A model generated the notes under the pieces. The model was given only the letters and a program-made list of their open reading frames with translations, made no database searches and was not told the origin of the DNA. From Metaruminococcus_A sp003150405 (GTDB lineage: Bacteria > Bacillota > Clostridia > Oscillospirales > Ruminococcaceae): a DNA stretch of 64,000 nt. The position numbers and the translations under genes are program-made. The stretch lies in assembly GCA_902489745.1 (NCBI GenBank), contig CABUBB010000002.1, positions 1 through 64,000 on the forward strand, given 5' to 3'. This document shows positions 25,067-33,751 of this stretch, piece after piece. Each line of letters opens with the position of its first letter. Position 1 is the stretch's first letter.

Positions 25067-25103
25067 CCAAACGGCTATTCCGGCAGACGGAATAGCCGTT
25101 TGG
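25067..25103 (-). terminator. Long hairpin over the 3' end of tatD
   Basis: CCAAACGGCTATTCCG (25067-25082) and CGGAATAGCCGTTTGG (25088-25103) pair perfectly over 16 bases around GCAGA. The hairpin covers the last nine codons of tatD and its stop codon. The T tract on the minus side is short, so it may act as an mRNA 3'-end stabiliser as much as a terminator. Confidence 0.65.
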
Positions 25104-25863
25104 TGTTTTCACGGGCAGCGTCAACAACCTCCTGTACCGAAAGCCCTTTGCATTCTGCAATCGCCGCGGCGGTGTAACGGATGAGGTCAGAGGTGCAGGT
25201 TTTGCCGCGGAAGGGGACAGGAGCCATGTAGGGCGCGTCGGTTTCCAACAGCAGGCGATCCATCGGCACCGCCTCCGCCGCCTTTTTGGCCTTTTGGGCA
25301 TTGTGGAAGGTGACGACTCCGGTAAAACCGATGTAATACCCCAGTTTGACCAGTTCCGCCGCGGTTTCTGCCGAACCGGAAAAACAGTGCACCACCCCAT
25401 TTGCCGGAAATTCCCGGATAATTTCAAGGGTATCTGCCGTGGCTTCCCGCGAATGGATGATCACCGGCAGGTCAAGCTCTGCCGCCAGCGCCATCTGTTC
25501 CCGGAACACCTGCTTTTGCAGTTCCTTATGCTCGCTGTCATAATGGTAATCCAGCCCAATTTCTCCCACAGCGACCGCCCTGGGATGCCCTAAAATTTCT
25601 TTGAGCTGCGCCTGATAGTCCGCCGGAAGCCCTTCTGCATTGCCCGGATGAATCCCCGCCGCCGCGTAAAACCAGTCGTAGATATCGGCAAGCCGCACAG
25701 CAAAGCGCGAGCTTTCCAAATCGCAGCCAATATCGATCACCCCGCACACCCCATTTTGGTGGATGTGCGCAATCGTCTCGTTCCGGCGCTCTGCAAAAGC
25801 GTCGTCATCGTAATGGGCATGGGAGTCAAAAATGCCGGTTATTTGTCCCAGATTCTGCTCCAT
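25075..25863 (-). CDS. tatD: TatD-family metal-dependent hydrolase
   Basis: This 262-residue TIM-barrel hydrolase of the TatD family, probably a 3'-5' DNA/RNA exonuclease, has the metal-binding HxH in FDSHAHYDD (residues 12-20). Further ligand motifs are GEIGLDYHYD (Glu), PVIIHSREA (His), GVVHCFSGSAE (His) and LLLETDAPYMAP (Asp). Its ATG at 25863 overlaps the metG stop by one base, so the two are co-translated. This metG-tatD order is common in Firmicutes. A long hairpin spans its 3' end. The call is secure. Confidence 0.94.
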   Translation of the reverse strand: MEQNLGQITGIFDSHAHYDDDAFAERRNETIAHIHQNGVCGVIDIGCDLESSRFAVRLADIYDWFYAAAGIHPGNAEGLPADYQAQLKEILGHPRAVAVGEIGLDYHYDSEHKELQKQVFREQMALAAELDLPVIIHSREATADTLEIIREFPANGVVHCFSGSAETAAELVKLGYYIGFTGVVTFHNAQKAKKAAEAVPMDRLLLETDAPYMAPVPFRGKTCTSDLIRYTAAAIAECKGLSVQEVVDAARENTKRLFRLPE

Positions 25864-27803
25864 CAGCGCACCTTGCTCCCTGCCGGTACACTGTCATCTA
25901 CAAACAGGACCTTGACCTCATCGCCCGCGTCTGCGGCCAGAATCATCCCATTGCTTTCCACGCCGCGCAGCTTGGCTGGTTTGAGGTTTGCAACTAGAAT
26001 AATCTTTTTGCCAATCAAATCTACCGGCGCATACCATTTGGAAATGCCGGAAACCACCTGGCGGCTTGTCTCGCCGTCATCCAGCATCAATTTTAATAGC
26101 TTGTCGGATTTCTCCACCTTCTCACAGGCCGTAATCTGCGCTACCTTCAAACTGACCTTTGCAAAATCCTCAATGCCAATCTGTACGCCTTCCGGAGTTT
26201 TTTTGTTTTCTTCAACCTTTTTTTGAGCGTTTTCGGTTACCGCAGCCTCCGCTTCCAATTCAGCCAGCAGCTTGGCCTCGTCAATGCGGTTAAACAGCGG
26301 GGTAGGGGTCCCCACATGCCCGCCCGCTGCAAGGCCGCCGAACTGTTTTAAGGAATCAAAGCTGCGTTCATTGCAGTTGATTTGTTCCAGAATCGCATCG
26401 CAGGTAGAGGGCATAAACGGGGAGATCATCACTGCGATGAAGCGAATGGATTCCAATAGATTGTAAAGCACCGTCCCAAGGCGGCCTTTCTGCGCTTCCT
26501 CTTTGGCAAGCGCCCAGGGCATGGTTTCATCGATGTATTTGTTGGAGCGCCGGGCAAGCCCCATAATGGCGTCCAGCGCGTCCGCCGTGCGGAATTCATC
26601 CATCAGTGCGCAGAACTTTGGTACAGTGGCAAGAGCAGTCTGTTTCAAGTCCTCGTCCAGCGCGTCCGGCGTATCCGGCACAAGGATTTCCCCGTCAAAG
26701 TATTTCCGGCACATGGCAACGGTTCGGTTGACCAGGTTGCCCAGGGTATTTGCAAGGTCGGAGTTGTATTTGGCAATCAGGTTCTGGTAGGTAATGCTTC
26801 CGTCCTGTGCATAAGGCATTTCACTGAGCACATAATAGCGCACACCGTCTACGCCAAAATGCTTCGCCAAATCCTTGGAGTACAGCACGTTCCCCTTGGA
26901 TTTGCTCATCTTGTCGCTCCCAGTCAGCAGCCATGGGTGGCCGAATACCTTTTTGGGCAGCGGAACATCCAGCGCCTTGAGCATAATTGGCCAGTAAATG
27001 GTGTGGAACCGTAGAATGTCTTTGCCAATGATGTGCACATCCGCCGGCCAGTACTTTTCAAATTGTTCGCTGCTGCCGTCCGGGTCGTACCCAATGGCGG
27101 TGATGTAGTTGAGCAGCGCGTCAATCCACACATAGATAACATGCTTCGGGTCAAACGGCACCTGCACGCCCCAAGTAAAGGAGGTACGTGAGACACAGAG
27201 ATCCTGCAAACCCGGTTTCAGGAAATTGTTGACCATCTCCCGCTTGCGGGATTCCGGCTGGATAAAGCCAGGATGTTCCTCAATGTACTGGAGCAGCCAG
27301 TCCTGATATTTGCTCATCCGGAAAAAGTAGGCTTCCTCTTTGGTTTTCTGCACCGGGCGCCCGCAGTCAGGGCAACAGCCGTCCTGGATCTGGGTTTCGG
27401 TCCAGAAGGATTCGCAGGGGGTGCAGTACCAGCCCTCGTATTCGCTTTTGTAAATGTCGCCTTGGTCGTACAGTTTTTTAAAGACCTTTTGCACCACCTT
27501 TTCGTGGTAATCGTCGGTGGTGCGGATAAATTTATTGTTGCTGATGTTCAGCATTTTGTAGTTTTCAATGATGCTGTTGGAGACCTTGTTGGCATACTCT
27601 TTGGGCTGTACGTGATTTTCCAGCGCAAGGTTTTCAATCTTCTGGCCGTGCTCGTCGGTTCCGGTCAGCATAAAAACGTCTTTGCCCATCAGCCGGTTGT
27701 AGCGGGCAATGGAATCGGTAAAAATAATTTCAAAGTCGTTTCCAACATGTGGAAAGCGCGAGGCGTAAGCAATCGCCGTCGTCAGGTAAAATTTGTTGCT
27801 CAT
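25863..27803 (-). CDS. metG: Methionyl-tRNA synthetase
   Basis: This 646-residue class I synthetase attaches methionine to tRNA-Met. The HIGH-type motif is PHVGN (about residues 18-22). A zinc knuckle is visible as CTPC and CCPDC (near 127-150), and KMSKSKGN lies near 297-304. The C-terminal 110 residues form a tRNA-binding EMAP/Trbp111-like domain (DFAKVSLKVAQITACEKVEK). I chose ATG 27803 because AAGGAG lies 9 bases upstream; nine more codons are open above it. It has its own promoter at 27865-27893 and no T-box leader. Confidence 0.97.
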   Translation of the reverse strand: MSNKFYLTTAIAYASRFPHVGNDFEIIFTDSIARYNRLMGKDVFMLTGTDEHGQKIENLALENHVQPKEYANKVSNSIIENYKMLNISNNKFIRTTDDYHEKVVQKVFKKLYDQGDIYKSEYEGWYCTPCESFWTETQIQDGCCPDCGRPVQKTKEEAYFFRMSKYQDWLLQYIEEHPGFIQPESRKREMVNNFLKPGLQDLCVSRTSFTWGVQVPFDPKHVIYVWIDALLNYITAIGYDPDGSSEQFEKYWPADVHIIGKDILRFHTIYWPIMLKALDVPLPKKVFGHPWLLTGSDKMSKSKGNVLYSKDLAKHFGVDGVRYYVLSEMPYAQDGSITYQNLIAKYNSDLANTLGNLVNRTVAMCRKYFDGEILVPDTPDALDEDLKQTALATVPKFCALMDEFRTADALDAIMGLARRSNKYIDETMPWALAKEEAQKGRLGTVLYNLLESIRFIAVMISPFMPSTCDAILEQINCNERSFDSLKQFGGLAAGGHVGTPTPLFNRIDEAKLLAELEAEAAVTENAQKKVEENKKTPEGVQIGIEDFAKVSLKVAQITACEKVEKSDKLLKLMLDDGETSRQVVSGISKWYAPVDLIGKKIILVANLKPAKLRGVESNGMILAADAGDEVKVLFVDDSVPAGSKVR

Positions 27804-27864
27804 GGTGCAATTCTCCTTTGTGTCCCGCAAATGAGCGGGTATTCATCCAATCGAAATCCTTATT

Positions 27865-27893
27865 ATTATACCAAATAACAGGAAAAAAGTAAA
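27865..27893 (-). promoter_or_regulatory. Promoter of metG-tatD
   Basis: On the minus strand TTTACT (27893-27888), a 17-base spacer and TATAAT (27870-27865) give a good SigA-type promoter. The metG start is about 60 bases downstream. Confidence 0.7.
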
Positions 27894-27914
27894 AGCCATG
27901 CAGAAAAGTTCCTG

Positions 27915-28550
27915 TTATTCACCGTAGATCATTCGGTTGGTTACCGTACCGCTTCCCATTTGCGTACGGCCGTGGTAAATCAAAAAACGCATACCGGGCC
28001 GCACCTGCTTCATGTACAGGGAGTCCAGATCGCAGGGCTCAATGAGAAGGTTTTTCAACCTCCAGGTCTCCTGAAAATTGACCAACAGGGTAGGGAGCGT
28101 TGGTTTGTTCTCTTCATCCACAAAGCAAATGTAAAAAACCTCCCGGTTCTTTAAGAGCAAGGGCCGCAGCCAGGAGAACTCAGCCCAGTGGATATCCGCA
28201 TAAATACTGACAGCCCCAAATGGAACGTCCGGCTCGTCGTCGCTGTACGGCGTACGGATATAGGGCCTCAGCTTGTTACATACAGGCGTAATAAGAAAAA
28301 CCAGCAAAAGAAAAACACCGATGAGCGGAATAAAAACATCCGTCCATTCAAAGCCTGGATGAAACAGCCCCCAAATCCAAATGGCCAACAGCGCTAAAAG
28401 GACAGCTATTCCCAAATCCCGATGGCTTTCCGTCCAAAAGAGCCAGTGGCTGGGGCGGCAGATGAAACACGGCTTTCCGCATGCCGGGCAGCAGTCCTGT
28501 TCCAATTGGTCGATAACGGCCCCGCACCAGGGGCAGGCGTGCTTGAACAT
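27915..28550 (-). CDS. Zinc-ribbon membrane protein of unknown function
   Basis: This 211-residue protein begins with a double CxxC zinc ribbon (CPWC near residue 6 and CPAC near 19). Two membrane helices follow (about residues 46-62 and 70-92), then a soluble domain of about 110 residues ending at GTVTNRMIYGE. The ATG at 28550 has GGGAGG 8 bases upstream; a longer frame above it crosses a terminator and is unlikely to be translated. It lies upstream of metG, but metG has its own promoter. I do not recognise the soluble domain, whose beta-rich pattern is all that can be said. Confidence 0.72.
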   Translation of the reverse strand: MFKHACPWCGAVIDQLEQDCCPACGKPCFICRPSHWLFWTESHRDLGIAVLLALLAIWIWGLFHPGFEWTDVFIPLIGVFLLLVFLITPVCNKLRPYIRTPYSDDEPDVPFGAVSIYADIHWAEFSWLRPLLLKNREVFYICFVDEENKPTLPTLLVNFQETWRLKNLLIEPCDLDSLYMKQVRPGMRFLIYHGRTQMGSGTVTNRMIYGE

Positions 28551-28605
28551 TTCGGTTTCCTCCCATTGCTGTTTGTCTGTATCATAGCATAAAATCGGGC
28601 AAAAC

Positions 28606-28631
28606 AAAAGCGCGGAAACATCCGCGCTTTT
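28606..28631. terminator. Bidirectional terminator
   Basis: AAAAGCGCGGA (28606-28616) and TCCGCGCTTTT (28621-28631) pair perfectly around AACA. On the minus strand it is followed by GTTTTG. It may stop read-through from the purine operon into the zinc-ribbon gene. Confidence 0.75.
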
Positions 28632-28830
28632 CATTTTCCTATTTCTTTCTGCCTGTATGTTGAGCCGAAGGTGTGCAAAACAGCGGGTTACCGCCTTGCC
28701 TGTATACATTTCTGCGGCTGCCGGTTTAAAACTGCCATGGCCGCAGTATGGGCGGGCTTCAACTTCCCGGCTTGAGCATGCAGGCGGAATATATGGGAAT
28801 TCAAGCTGTACCGGTAAAAGGAATCCAGTT

Positions 28831-30099
28831 TTATAACGCTTTTGCGCCGATGTCTTTCCGGTAGTGCGCTCCTTTAAAGCGGATGCTCTCCACCGCCCGG
28901 TAAGATTTCTCTAACGCCTCTTTTAAGGTCGGTGCGGTTGAGGTGACACCTAGTACGCGCCCGCCGGAGGTGACCAGTTTTTCGTTTTCAAGTTTGGTTC
29001 CTGCGTGGTAAACCGTTGCGTACGGGCTTTGGCCGTTTTCATCCAGCCCCTCAATGGGCAGCCCAGTCTGGTATTTCTGCGGGTACCCGCCGGAAGCCAT
29101 TACAACACAGGCTGCCGCCCCGTCCGACCATTCAATGTCAAGGTCAGAAAGAGTTTCCCCGCAGACCGCCTGAAAGATGGTAAACAAATCGGTTTTGAGC
29201 AGCGGCAGAACCACCTGGGTTTCCGGGTCGCCAAAGCGGCAGTTGTACTCAATCACCTTTGGGCCATCCGGAGTCAGCATCAGGCCAAAATAGAGGCAGC
29301 CTTTGAACGGACACCCCTCTTGAATCATAGCCCGAATGGTTGGCAAAAAGATGGTCTCCATCGCCGTTTGAGCAAGCTCCGGAGTGTAGCAGGGGTTGGG
29401 CGCAATGGTGCCCATCCCACCGGTGTTCAGGCCCTGGTCGCCGTCCAGCGCGCGTTTGTGGTCCATTGAGGAAACCATTGGCACCACGGTTTTGGAATCG
29501 GTAAACGCAAGGACCGAAACCTCCGGCCCGGTGAGGAATTCCTCCACTACGATTTCGTTGCCGCTTGCGCCAAAAATTTTATCCTCCATAATGGAGTGCA
29601 CCGCGTCCTCTGCCTCCTGCAAATTCTGCGCAATGAGCACGCCTTTGCCAAGCGCCAGCCCGTCCGCCTTGATGACAGTGGGGAAGCGCCCCTCTGCTTT
29701 GATATAATCAATCGCCTTGCCCGCATCGGAGAACACTTCGTATTTCGCCGTCGGGATGCCGTACTTCTTCATCAGGTTTTTGGAGAAAACCTTGCTGCCC
29801 TCAATCCGCGCCGCCAGCTTGCTCGGCCCAAAGGCTTCAATGCCTGCTTCGCGCATTGCGTCCGCCATGCCAAGCACCAGCGGATCGTCCGGCGTAACCA
29901 CGACAAAATCAATGCCGTTTTCCTTTGCAAACGCCACCATATTCTCAACGTCGGTCGCTTTAATGTCCACGCACTCTGCATCAAACGAAATGCCTCCGTT
30001 GCCCGGTGCGCAGTAGATTTTATCAATACTCTTGTTTTCTTTCAGCTTGCGGATAATGGCATGCTCACGCCCGCCTCCGCCGACTACCAATACCTTCAT
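28831..30099 (-). CDS. purD: Phosphoribosylamine-glycine ligase (GARS)
   Basis: This 422-residue ATP-grasp enzyme joins glycine to phosphoribosylamine, the second step of purine synthesis. Visible are the N-terminal VLVVGGGGREHAI, PSKLAARIEGSKVFSKNLM, the ATP-grasp loop KADGLALGKGV, and EYNCRFGDPETQ, a PurD hallmark. Length is standard. It is the last gene of the minus-strand purine operon, 20 bases after the formyltransferase gene. No clear terminator follows directly; the next hairpin is at 28606-28631. Confidence 0.96.
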   Translation of the reverse strand: MKVLVVGGGGREHAIIRKLKENKSIDKIYCAPGNGGISFDAECVDIKATDVENMVAFAKENGIDFVVVTPDDPLVLGMADAMREAGIEAFGPSKLAARIEGSKVFSKNLMKKYGIPTAKYEVFSDAGKAIDYIKAEGRFPTVIKADGLALGKGVLIAQNLQEAEDAVHSIMEDKIFGASGNEIVVEEFLTGPEVSVLAFTDSKTVVPMVSSMDHKRALDGDQGLNTGGMGTIAPNPCYTPELAQTAMETIFLPTIRAMIQEGCPFKGCLYFGLMLTPDGPKVIEYNCRFGDPETQVVLPLLKTDLFTIFQAVCGETLSDLDIEWSDGAAACVVMASGGYPQKYQTGLPIEGLDENGQSPYATVYHAGTKLENEKLVTSGGRVLGVTSTAPTLKEALEKSYRAVESIRFKGAHYRKDIGAKAL

Positions 30100-30119
30100 G
30101 GATGCCGCTCCCTTTCCGC

Positions 30120-31298
30120 TTAATGGTGGAACAGGCGGATGCCGGTAAAGGCCATCGCAATTCCGTACTTGTTGCAGGTTTCAATGACATTGTCGTCGCG
30201 GATGGAACCGCCCGGCTGCGCAATGTATTCCACACCGCTGCGGTGTGCGCGTTCAATGTTGTCGCCAAACGGGAAGAAGGCGTCGGAACCAAGAGCAACC
30301 CCAGTCAGGGTGTCCAGCCACGCGCGTTTTTCCTCGCGGGTCAGCGGTTCCGGCTTCTCGGTGAAGAACTGTTCCCAGACGCCGTCCGCCAGCACGTCCA
30401 TGTAATCGTCCGAAATGTAAACGTCAATAGTGTTGTCGCGGTCGGGGCGGCGGATACTCGCCTTGAACGGCAGCCCCATGACCTTCGGATGCTGGCGCAG
30501 GAACCAGATGTCCGCCTTGTTGCCTGCAAGCCTGGTGCAGTGGATACGGGACTGCTGCCCCGCGCCAATGCCGATGGCCTGTCCGTCCTTGACGTAGCAA
30601 ACCGAGTTGGATTGGGTGTATTTTAAGGTGATGAGCGAAATGACGAGATCACGTTTCGCCTCATCTGGGATATTTTTATTGTCGGTGATAACATTTTCAA
30701 GCGGCGCGTTGCCAATATCCAGTTCATTGCGTCCCTGCTCAAAGGTAATGCCGTAGCAGTCCTTGTGCTCCACCGGGGCAGGCTTGTAGGCCGGGTCAAT
30801 CTGGATGACGTTGTAGCCGCCCTTGCGTTTGCCCTTGAGGATAGCAAGCGCATCTTCGCTATATCCCGGCGCGATGACGCCGTCCGAAACCTCGCGCGCA
30901 ATCAGGGTTGCAGTTTCCTTGTCGCACTCGTCGGAAAGAGCGATGAAATCGCCGTAGGAGGACATACGGTCAGCACCCCGTGCACGTGCGTAGGCACAGG
31001 CAAGCGGAGAAAGCTCCACATCATCCACAAAATAGATTTTTTTCAGGGTATCGGAAAGTGGCAGGCCCACTGCAGCGCCTGCCGGACTTACATGCTTGAA
31101 GGAAGCGGCAGAGGGGAGGCCGGTTGCCTTTTTCAGTTCGCTGACAAGCTGCCAGGCGTTAAAAGCGTCCAGAAAATTAATGTATCCCGGCTTGCCGTTC
31201 AGTACCTGAATGGGAAGCTCGCCGCCGTCCTGCATAAAAATGCGCGCCGGCTTCTGATTTGGGTTGCAGCCGTATTTGAGTTCCAGTTCGTTTGCCAT
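30120..31298 (-). CDS. purH: Stand-alone AICAR formyltransferase
   Basis: This 392-residue protein corresponds to the AICAR transformylase half of bifunctional PurH and adds a formyl group from 10-formyl-THF to AICAR. Seen are LKYGCNPNQKPA near the N-terminus, AASFKHVSPAGAAVGLPLS (the Lys-His catalytic pair), NSVCYVKDGQAIGIGAGQQS, and SDAFFPFGDNIERAHRSGV near the end. The N-terminal MGS-like IMP cyclohydrolase domain of normal PurH (about 200 residues) is absent. A different, PurO-type cyclohydrolase is encoded 14 bases upstream, so the two activities are split between two proteins. Confidence 0.93.
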   Translation of the reverse strand: MANELELKYGCNPNQKPARIFMQDGGELPIQVLNGKPGYINFLDAFNAWQLVSELKKATGLPSAASFKHVSPAGAAVGLPLSDTLKKIYFVDDVELSPLACAYARARGADRMSSYGDFIALSDECDKETATLIAREVSDGVIAPGYSEDALAILKGKRKGGYNVIQIDPAYKPAPVEHKDCYGITFEQGRNELDIGNAPLENVITDNKNIPDEAKRDLVISLITLKYTQSNSVCYVKDGQAIGIGAGQQSRIHCTRLAGNKADIWFLRQHPKVMGLPFKASIRRPDRDNTIDVYISDDYMDVLADGVWEQFFTEKPEPLTREEKRAWLDTLTGVALGSDAFFPFGDNIERAHRSGVEYIAQPGGSIRDDNVIETCNKYGIAMAFTGIRLFHH

Positions 31299-31312
31299 GA
31301 TGTATATCCTCC

Positions 31313-32026
31313 CTATACGTTTTTGTTGACAATCCGCGTTTCGGCTTTGCCGGTTTCCAAGCAGATAAACCGGGTAAAAAGCGAAACCTTATTGTCATTA
31401 TTCAAAGCATTCCATACCGTTTTGGTAAAGGTATCAATATCTCCTTCGATATCCACACGGGCCGGCTCGCCTTCAAAGGACGGGATGGGGTTTCCATCCT
31501 GCAAATAGGTGTGGATGCACCGCCCTTCGCCGGCAACCGGCATGTTGTAGTCGTAGAAAAAGCGTTCGCAGGAATCGCCGTTGCCGTTTGCGCTCTTTAG
31601 AATAGAGAGTTTGTAGCTGCAGGAGCCGCCCCGGACCGTCACCAGCCCAGAAATACGCGGCGTAAAGTTCGGCGCGTCCGGCTCAAACGCACGGGTGCGG
31701 AGTGCCGCCTCAAAAGTGTTGCCAATGCGCAGGCTGTCATAAACGGTGTCGGTCTGGTCGCCGTTTGTCACAATGGTATCATCGCCCAGCACCCGTACAG
31801 GGGAGTAGATAATCAGCGACGGATCGATGAGCTTTGCCGGGTCAAACGCTTCGGTTTTAATACCTGCACCATCCTCAACAAAGACGCGGTTACGGCTGTT
31901 TTCGCTCCGCCCCATAATGAAATAAGCAATGACGGCATTTTTACCGTCTTTGCTCAGGCCCAGCACAATGCCGCGGCCGGGGTATGCGTTGCCGGACAGG
32001 TAATCCTTTAAGGAATGCAGTTTCAT
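31313..32026 (-). CDS. IMP cyclohydrolase, PurO-like
   Basis: This 237-residue protein fits the PurO-type IMP cyclohydrolase family (PF07826), first known from archaea and unrelated to the PurH cyclohydrolase domain. It closes the ring of FAICAR to form IMP. Characteristic stretches are NAYPGRGIVLGLSKDGKNAV, YFIMGRSENSRNRVF and FTPRISGLV. I chose ATG 32026, 10 bases after AAAGGGAG. It lies between purN and the stand-alone AICAR formyltransferase, exactly where the missing PurH half would be needed. The family call is from motif memory but strongly backed by context. Confidence 0.85.
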   Translation of the reverse strand: MKLHSLKDYLSGNAYPGRGIVLGLSKDGKNAVIAYFIMGRSENSRNRVFVEDGAGIKTEAFDPAKLIDPSLIIYSPVRVLGDDTIVTNGDQTDTVYDSLRIGNTFEAALRTRAFEPDAPNFTPRISGLVTVRGGSCSYKLSILKSANGNGDSCERFFYDYNMPVAGEGRCIHTYLQDGNPIPSFEGEPARVDIEGDIDTFTKTVWNALNNDNKVSLFTRFICLETGKAETRIVNKNV

Positions 32027-32042
32027 AAGTGACGCTCCCTTT

Positions 32043-32669
32043 CTAATCAAGAATAGTGGTGGTATTGCCGTGAACTAGAATTTTATCGTCGCAGAACAGC
32101 GCGGCAGCCCGGGGCAGAATATCCCATTCCGCCTGTTCCATCACCCGCTTTTGCAGCGTTTCCGGGGTGTCGCCGTTTTTCACTTCAACGGCTTTTTGCA
32201 GGATAATCGGCCCGCCGTCGCAGACTTCGGTTACAAAATGCACCGTCGCTCCGGTGATTTTGACCCCTTTTTCCAACGCCGCTTCGTGCACATGCAGCCC
32301 GTAAAAGCCTTTGCCGCAGAAGCTCGGGATCAGGGCGGGGTGGACGTTGATCATCCTGTTTGGGAAGGCTTTGGCCACCATTTCATCCACAATGGTCATA
32401 AAGCCCGCATAGACTACAAGGTCGGCTTCCTCCTCCTGCAGCGCCGTTAACAGGTCGGCTGAGAAGGCTTTGGAATCCGGATAATCTTTCCGTGGAATCA
32501 CCCTAGTCGGGATGCCATGCTTCTCCGCACGCTCCAGCGCATAAACGCCGGGCTTGGAAGAAATGACGCAGGTAATTTTCCCATTCGGGATTTTTCCCGC
32601 CTCACACGCGTCGATAAGCGCCTGCAAATTGGTTCCGCCGCCGGAAACCAGTACAACAATCTTTTTCAT
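32043..32669 (-). CDS. purN: Phosphoribosylglycinamide formyltransferase
   Basis: This 208-residue GAR transformylase uses 10-formyl-THF. The N-terminal VLVSGGGTNLQALIDA is the phosphate-binding loop. The catalytic Asn-His-Asp region appears as INVHPALIPSF and TGATVHFVTEVCDGGPI. The length is right for the short PurN form. It starts at ATG 32669, 11 bases after purM, and its stop is 16 bases before the PurO-like gene. The call is secure. Confidence 0.95.
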   Translation of the reverse strand: MKKIVVLVSGGGTNLQALIDACEAGKIPNGKITCVISSKPGVYALERAEKHGIPTRVIPRKDYPDSKAFSADLLTALQEEEADLVVYAGFMTIVDEMVAKAFPNRMINVHPALIPSFCGKGFYGLHVHEAALEKGVKITGATVHFVTEVCDGGPIILQKAVEVKNGDTPETLQKRVMEQAEWDILPRAAALFCDDKILVHGNTTTILD

Positions 32670-32680
32670 GCCGTCACCCG

Positions 32681-33718
32681 TTATGCAATGACAACGCCGT
32701 CGTCGCCGTTTACCAGTTCGCCGATGATGGCGGCATCCTCGCCGTTTTGTTTCAGAATGGCAAGCGCACGGTCGGCGTCCTCTTTGGTAACAGTCAGCAT
32801 CATGCCAACGCCCATGTTGTAGGTGTTGAACATATCCCGTTCCGGAATGTTCCCAGTCTTGGCAATCAATTCGAAAATTGGCAAGACATTGACCGCTTTC
32901 CGGTCGATTTTTGCTGTCATCCCGTCTTTAAGGGACCGCGGGATGTTCTCGTAGAACCCGCCGCCCGTAATATGTGAAATGGATTTGACCGTCACCTGTT
33001 CCATCAGTGCAAGCACCGGTTTGACGTAGATTTTGGTCGGGGTCAGCAGGGTTTCGCCCAGCGTTTTGCCGCCCAGCTCCGGGAAGGTGCGGTTTAAATC
33101 GGCGTTTTCTACGTCAAAAACCTTGCGCACCAGCGAAAAACCGTTGGAATGCACGCCGCTCGACGCAAGTCCAATAATAACATCGCCCGCTTTTTGAGTG
33201 GAGTTGTCCAGAATTTTCTCCTTGTCCACAACGCCTACGCTGAATCCGGCAAGATCGTATTCATCTTCGGGGTAGAAGCCCGGCATCTCGGCGGTCTCGC
33301 CGCCTACCAGCGCGCAGCCGGACTGGACACAGCCCTCCGCCACGCCGGAAACAATCTCCGCAATCTTTTCCGGAAAATTCTTGCCGCAGGCAATGTAGTC
33401 CAGGAAAAAGAGCGGCTTTGCCCCGCAGCAGATGATGTCGTTGACGCACATGGCTACGCAGTCAATGCCCACGGTGTCATGCTTGTCCATCAAAAAAGCA
33501 AGTTTTAATTTGGTGCCAACGCCGTCAGTCCCCGAAACGAGCACCGGCTTGTTGATGCCGGTGAGGTCCAGCTCCACCAGACCGCCAAAGCCGCCCAGCC
33601 CGGTTAGCACACTGGAGGTCATGGTTTTTGCCACGTGGGCTTTCATCAGCTCAACGGCCTTGTATCCGGCGGTTACGTCAACGCCCGCCGCTTTATAACT
33701 GTCGCTAAAGCTCTTCAT
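32681..33718 (-). CDS. purM: Phosphoribosylformylglycinamidine cyclo-ligase (AIR synthetase)
   Basis: This 345-residue AIR synthetase closes the imidazole ring using ATP. Landmarks are GGFGGLVEL, SGTDGVGTKLKLAF, CVNDIICCGAKPLFFLDY (PurM signature), GGETAEMPGFY and HITGGGFYENIPR. It follows the PurF paralogue by 33 bases. Its substrate FGAM is made by PurL/Q/S, none of which is encoded in this operon. Confidence 0.96.
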   Translation of the reverse strand: MKSFSDSYKAAGVDVTAGYKAVELMKAHVAKTMTSSVLTGLGGFGGLVELDLTGINKPVLVSGTDGVGTKLKLAFLMDKHDTVGIDCVAMCVNDIICCGAKPLFFLDYIACGKNFPEKIAEIVSGVAEGCVQSGCALVGGETAEMPGFYPEDEYDLAGFSVGVVDKEKILDNSTQKAGDVIIGLASSGVHSNGFSLVRKVFDVENADLNRTFPELGGKTLGETLLTPTKIYVKPVLALMEQVTVKSISHITGGGFYENIPRSLKDGMTAKIDRKAVNVLPIFELIAKTGNIPERDMFNTYNMGVGMMLTVTKEDADRALAILKQNGEDAAIIGELVNGDDGVVIA

Positions 33719-33751
33719 ATTGCATATCCTTTCCGTTTTGCGGAGTCCGCT

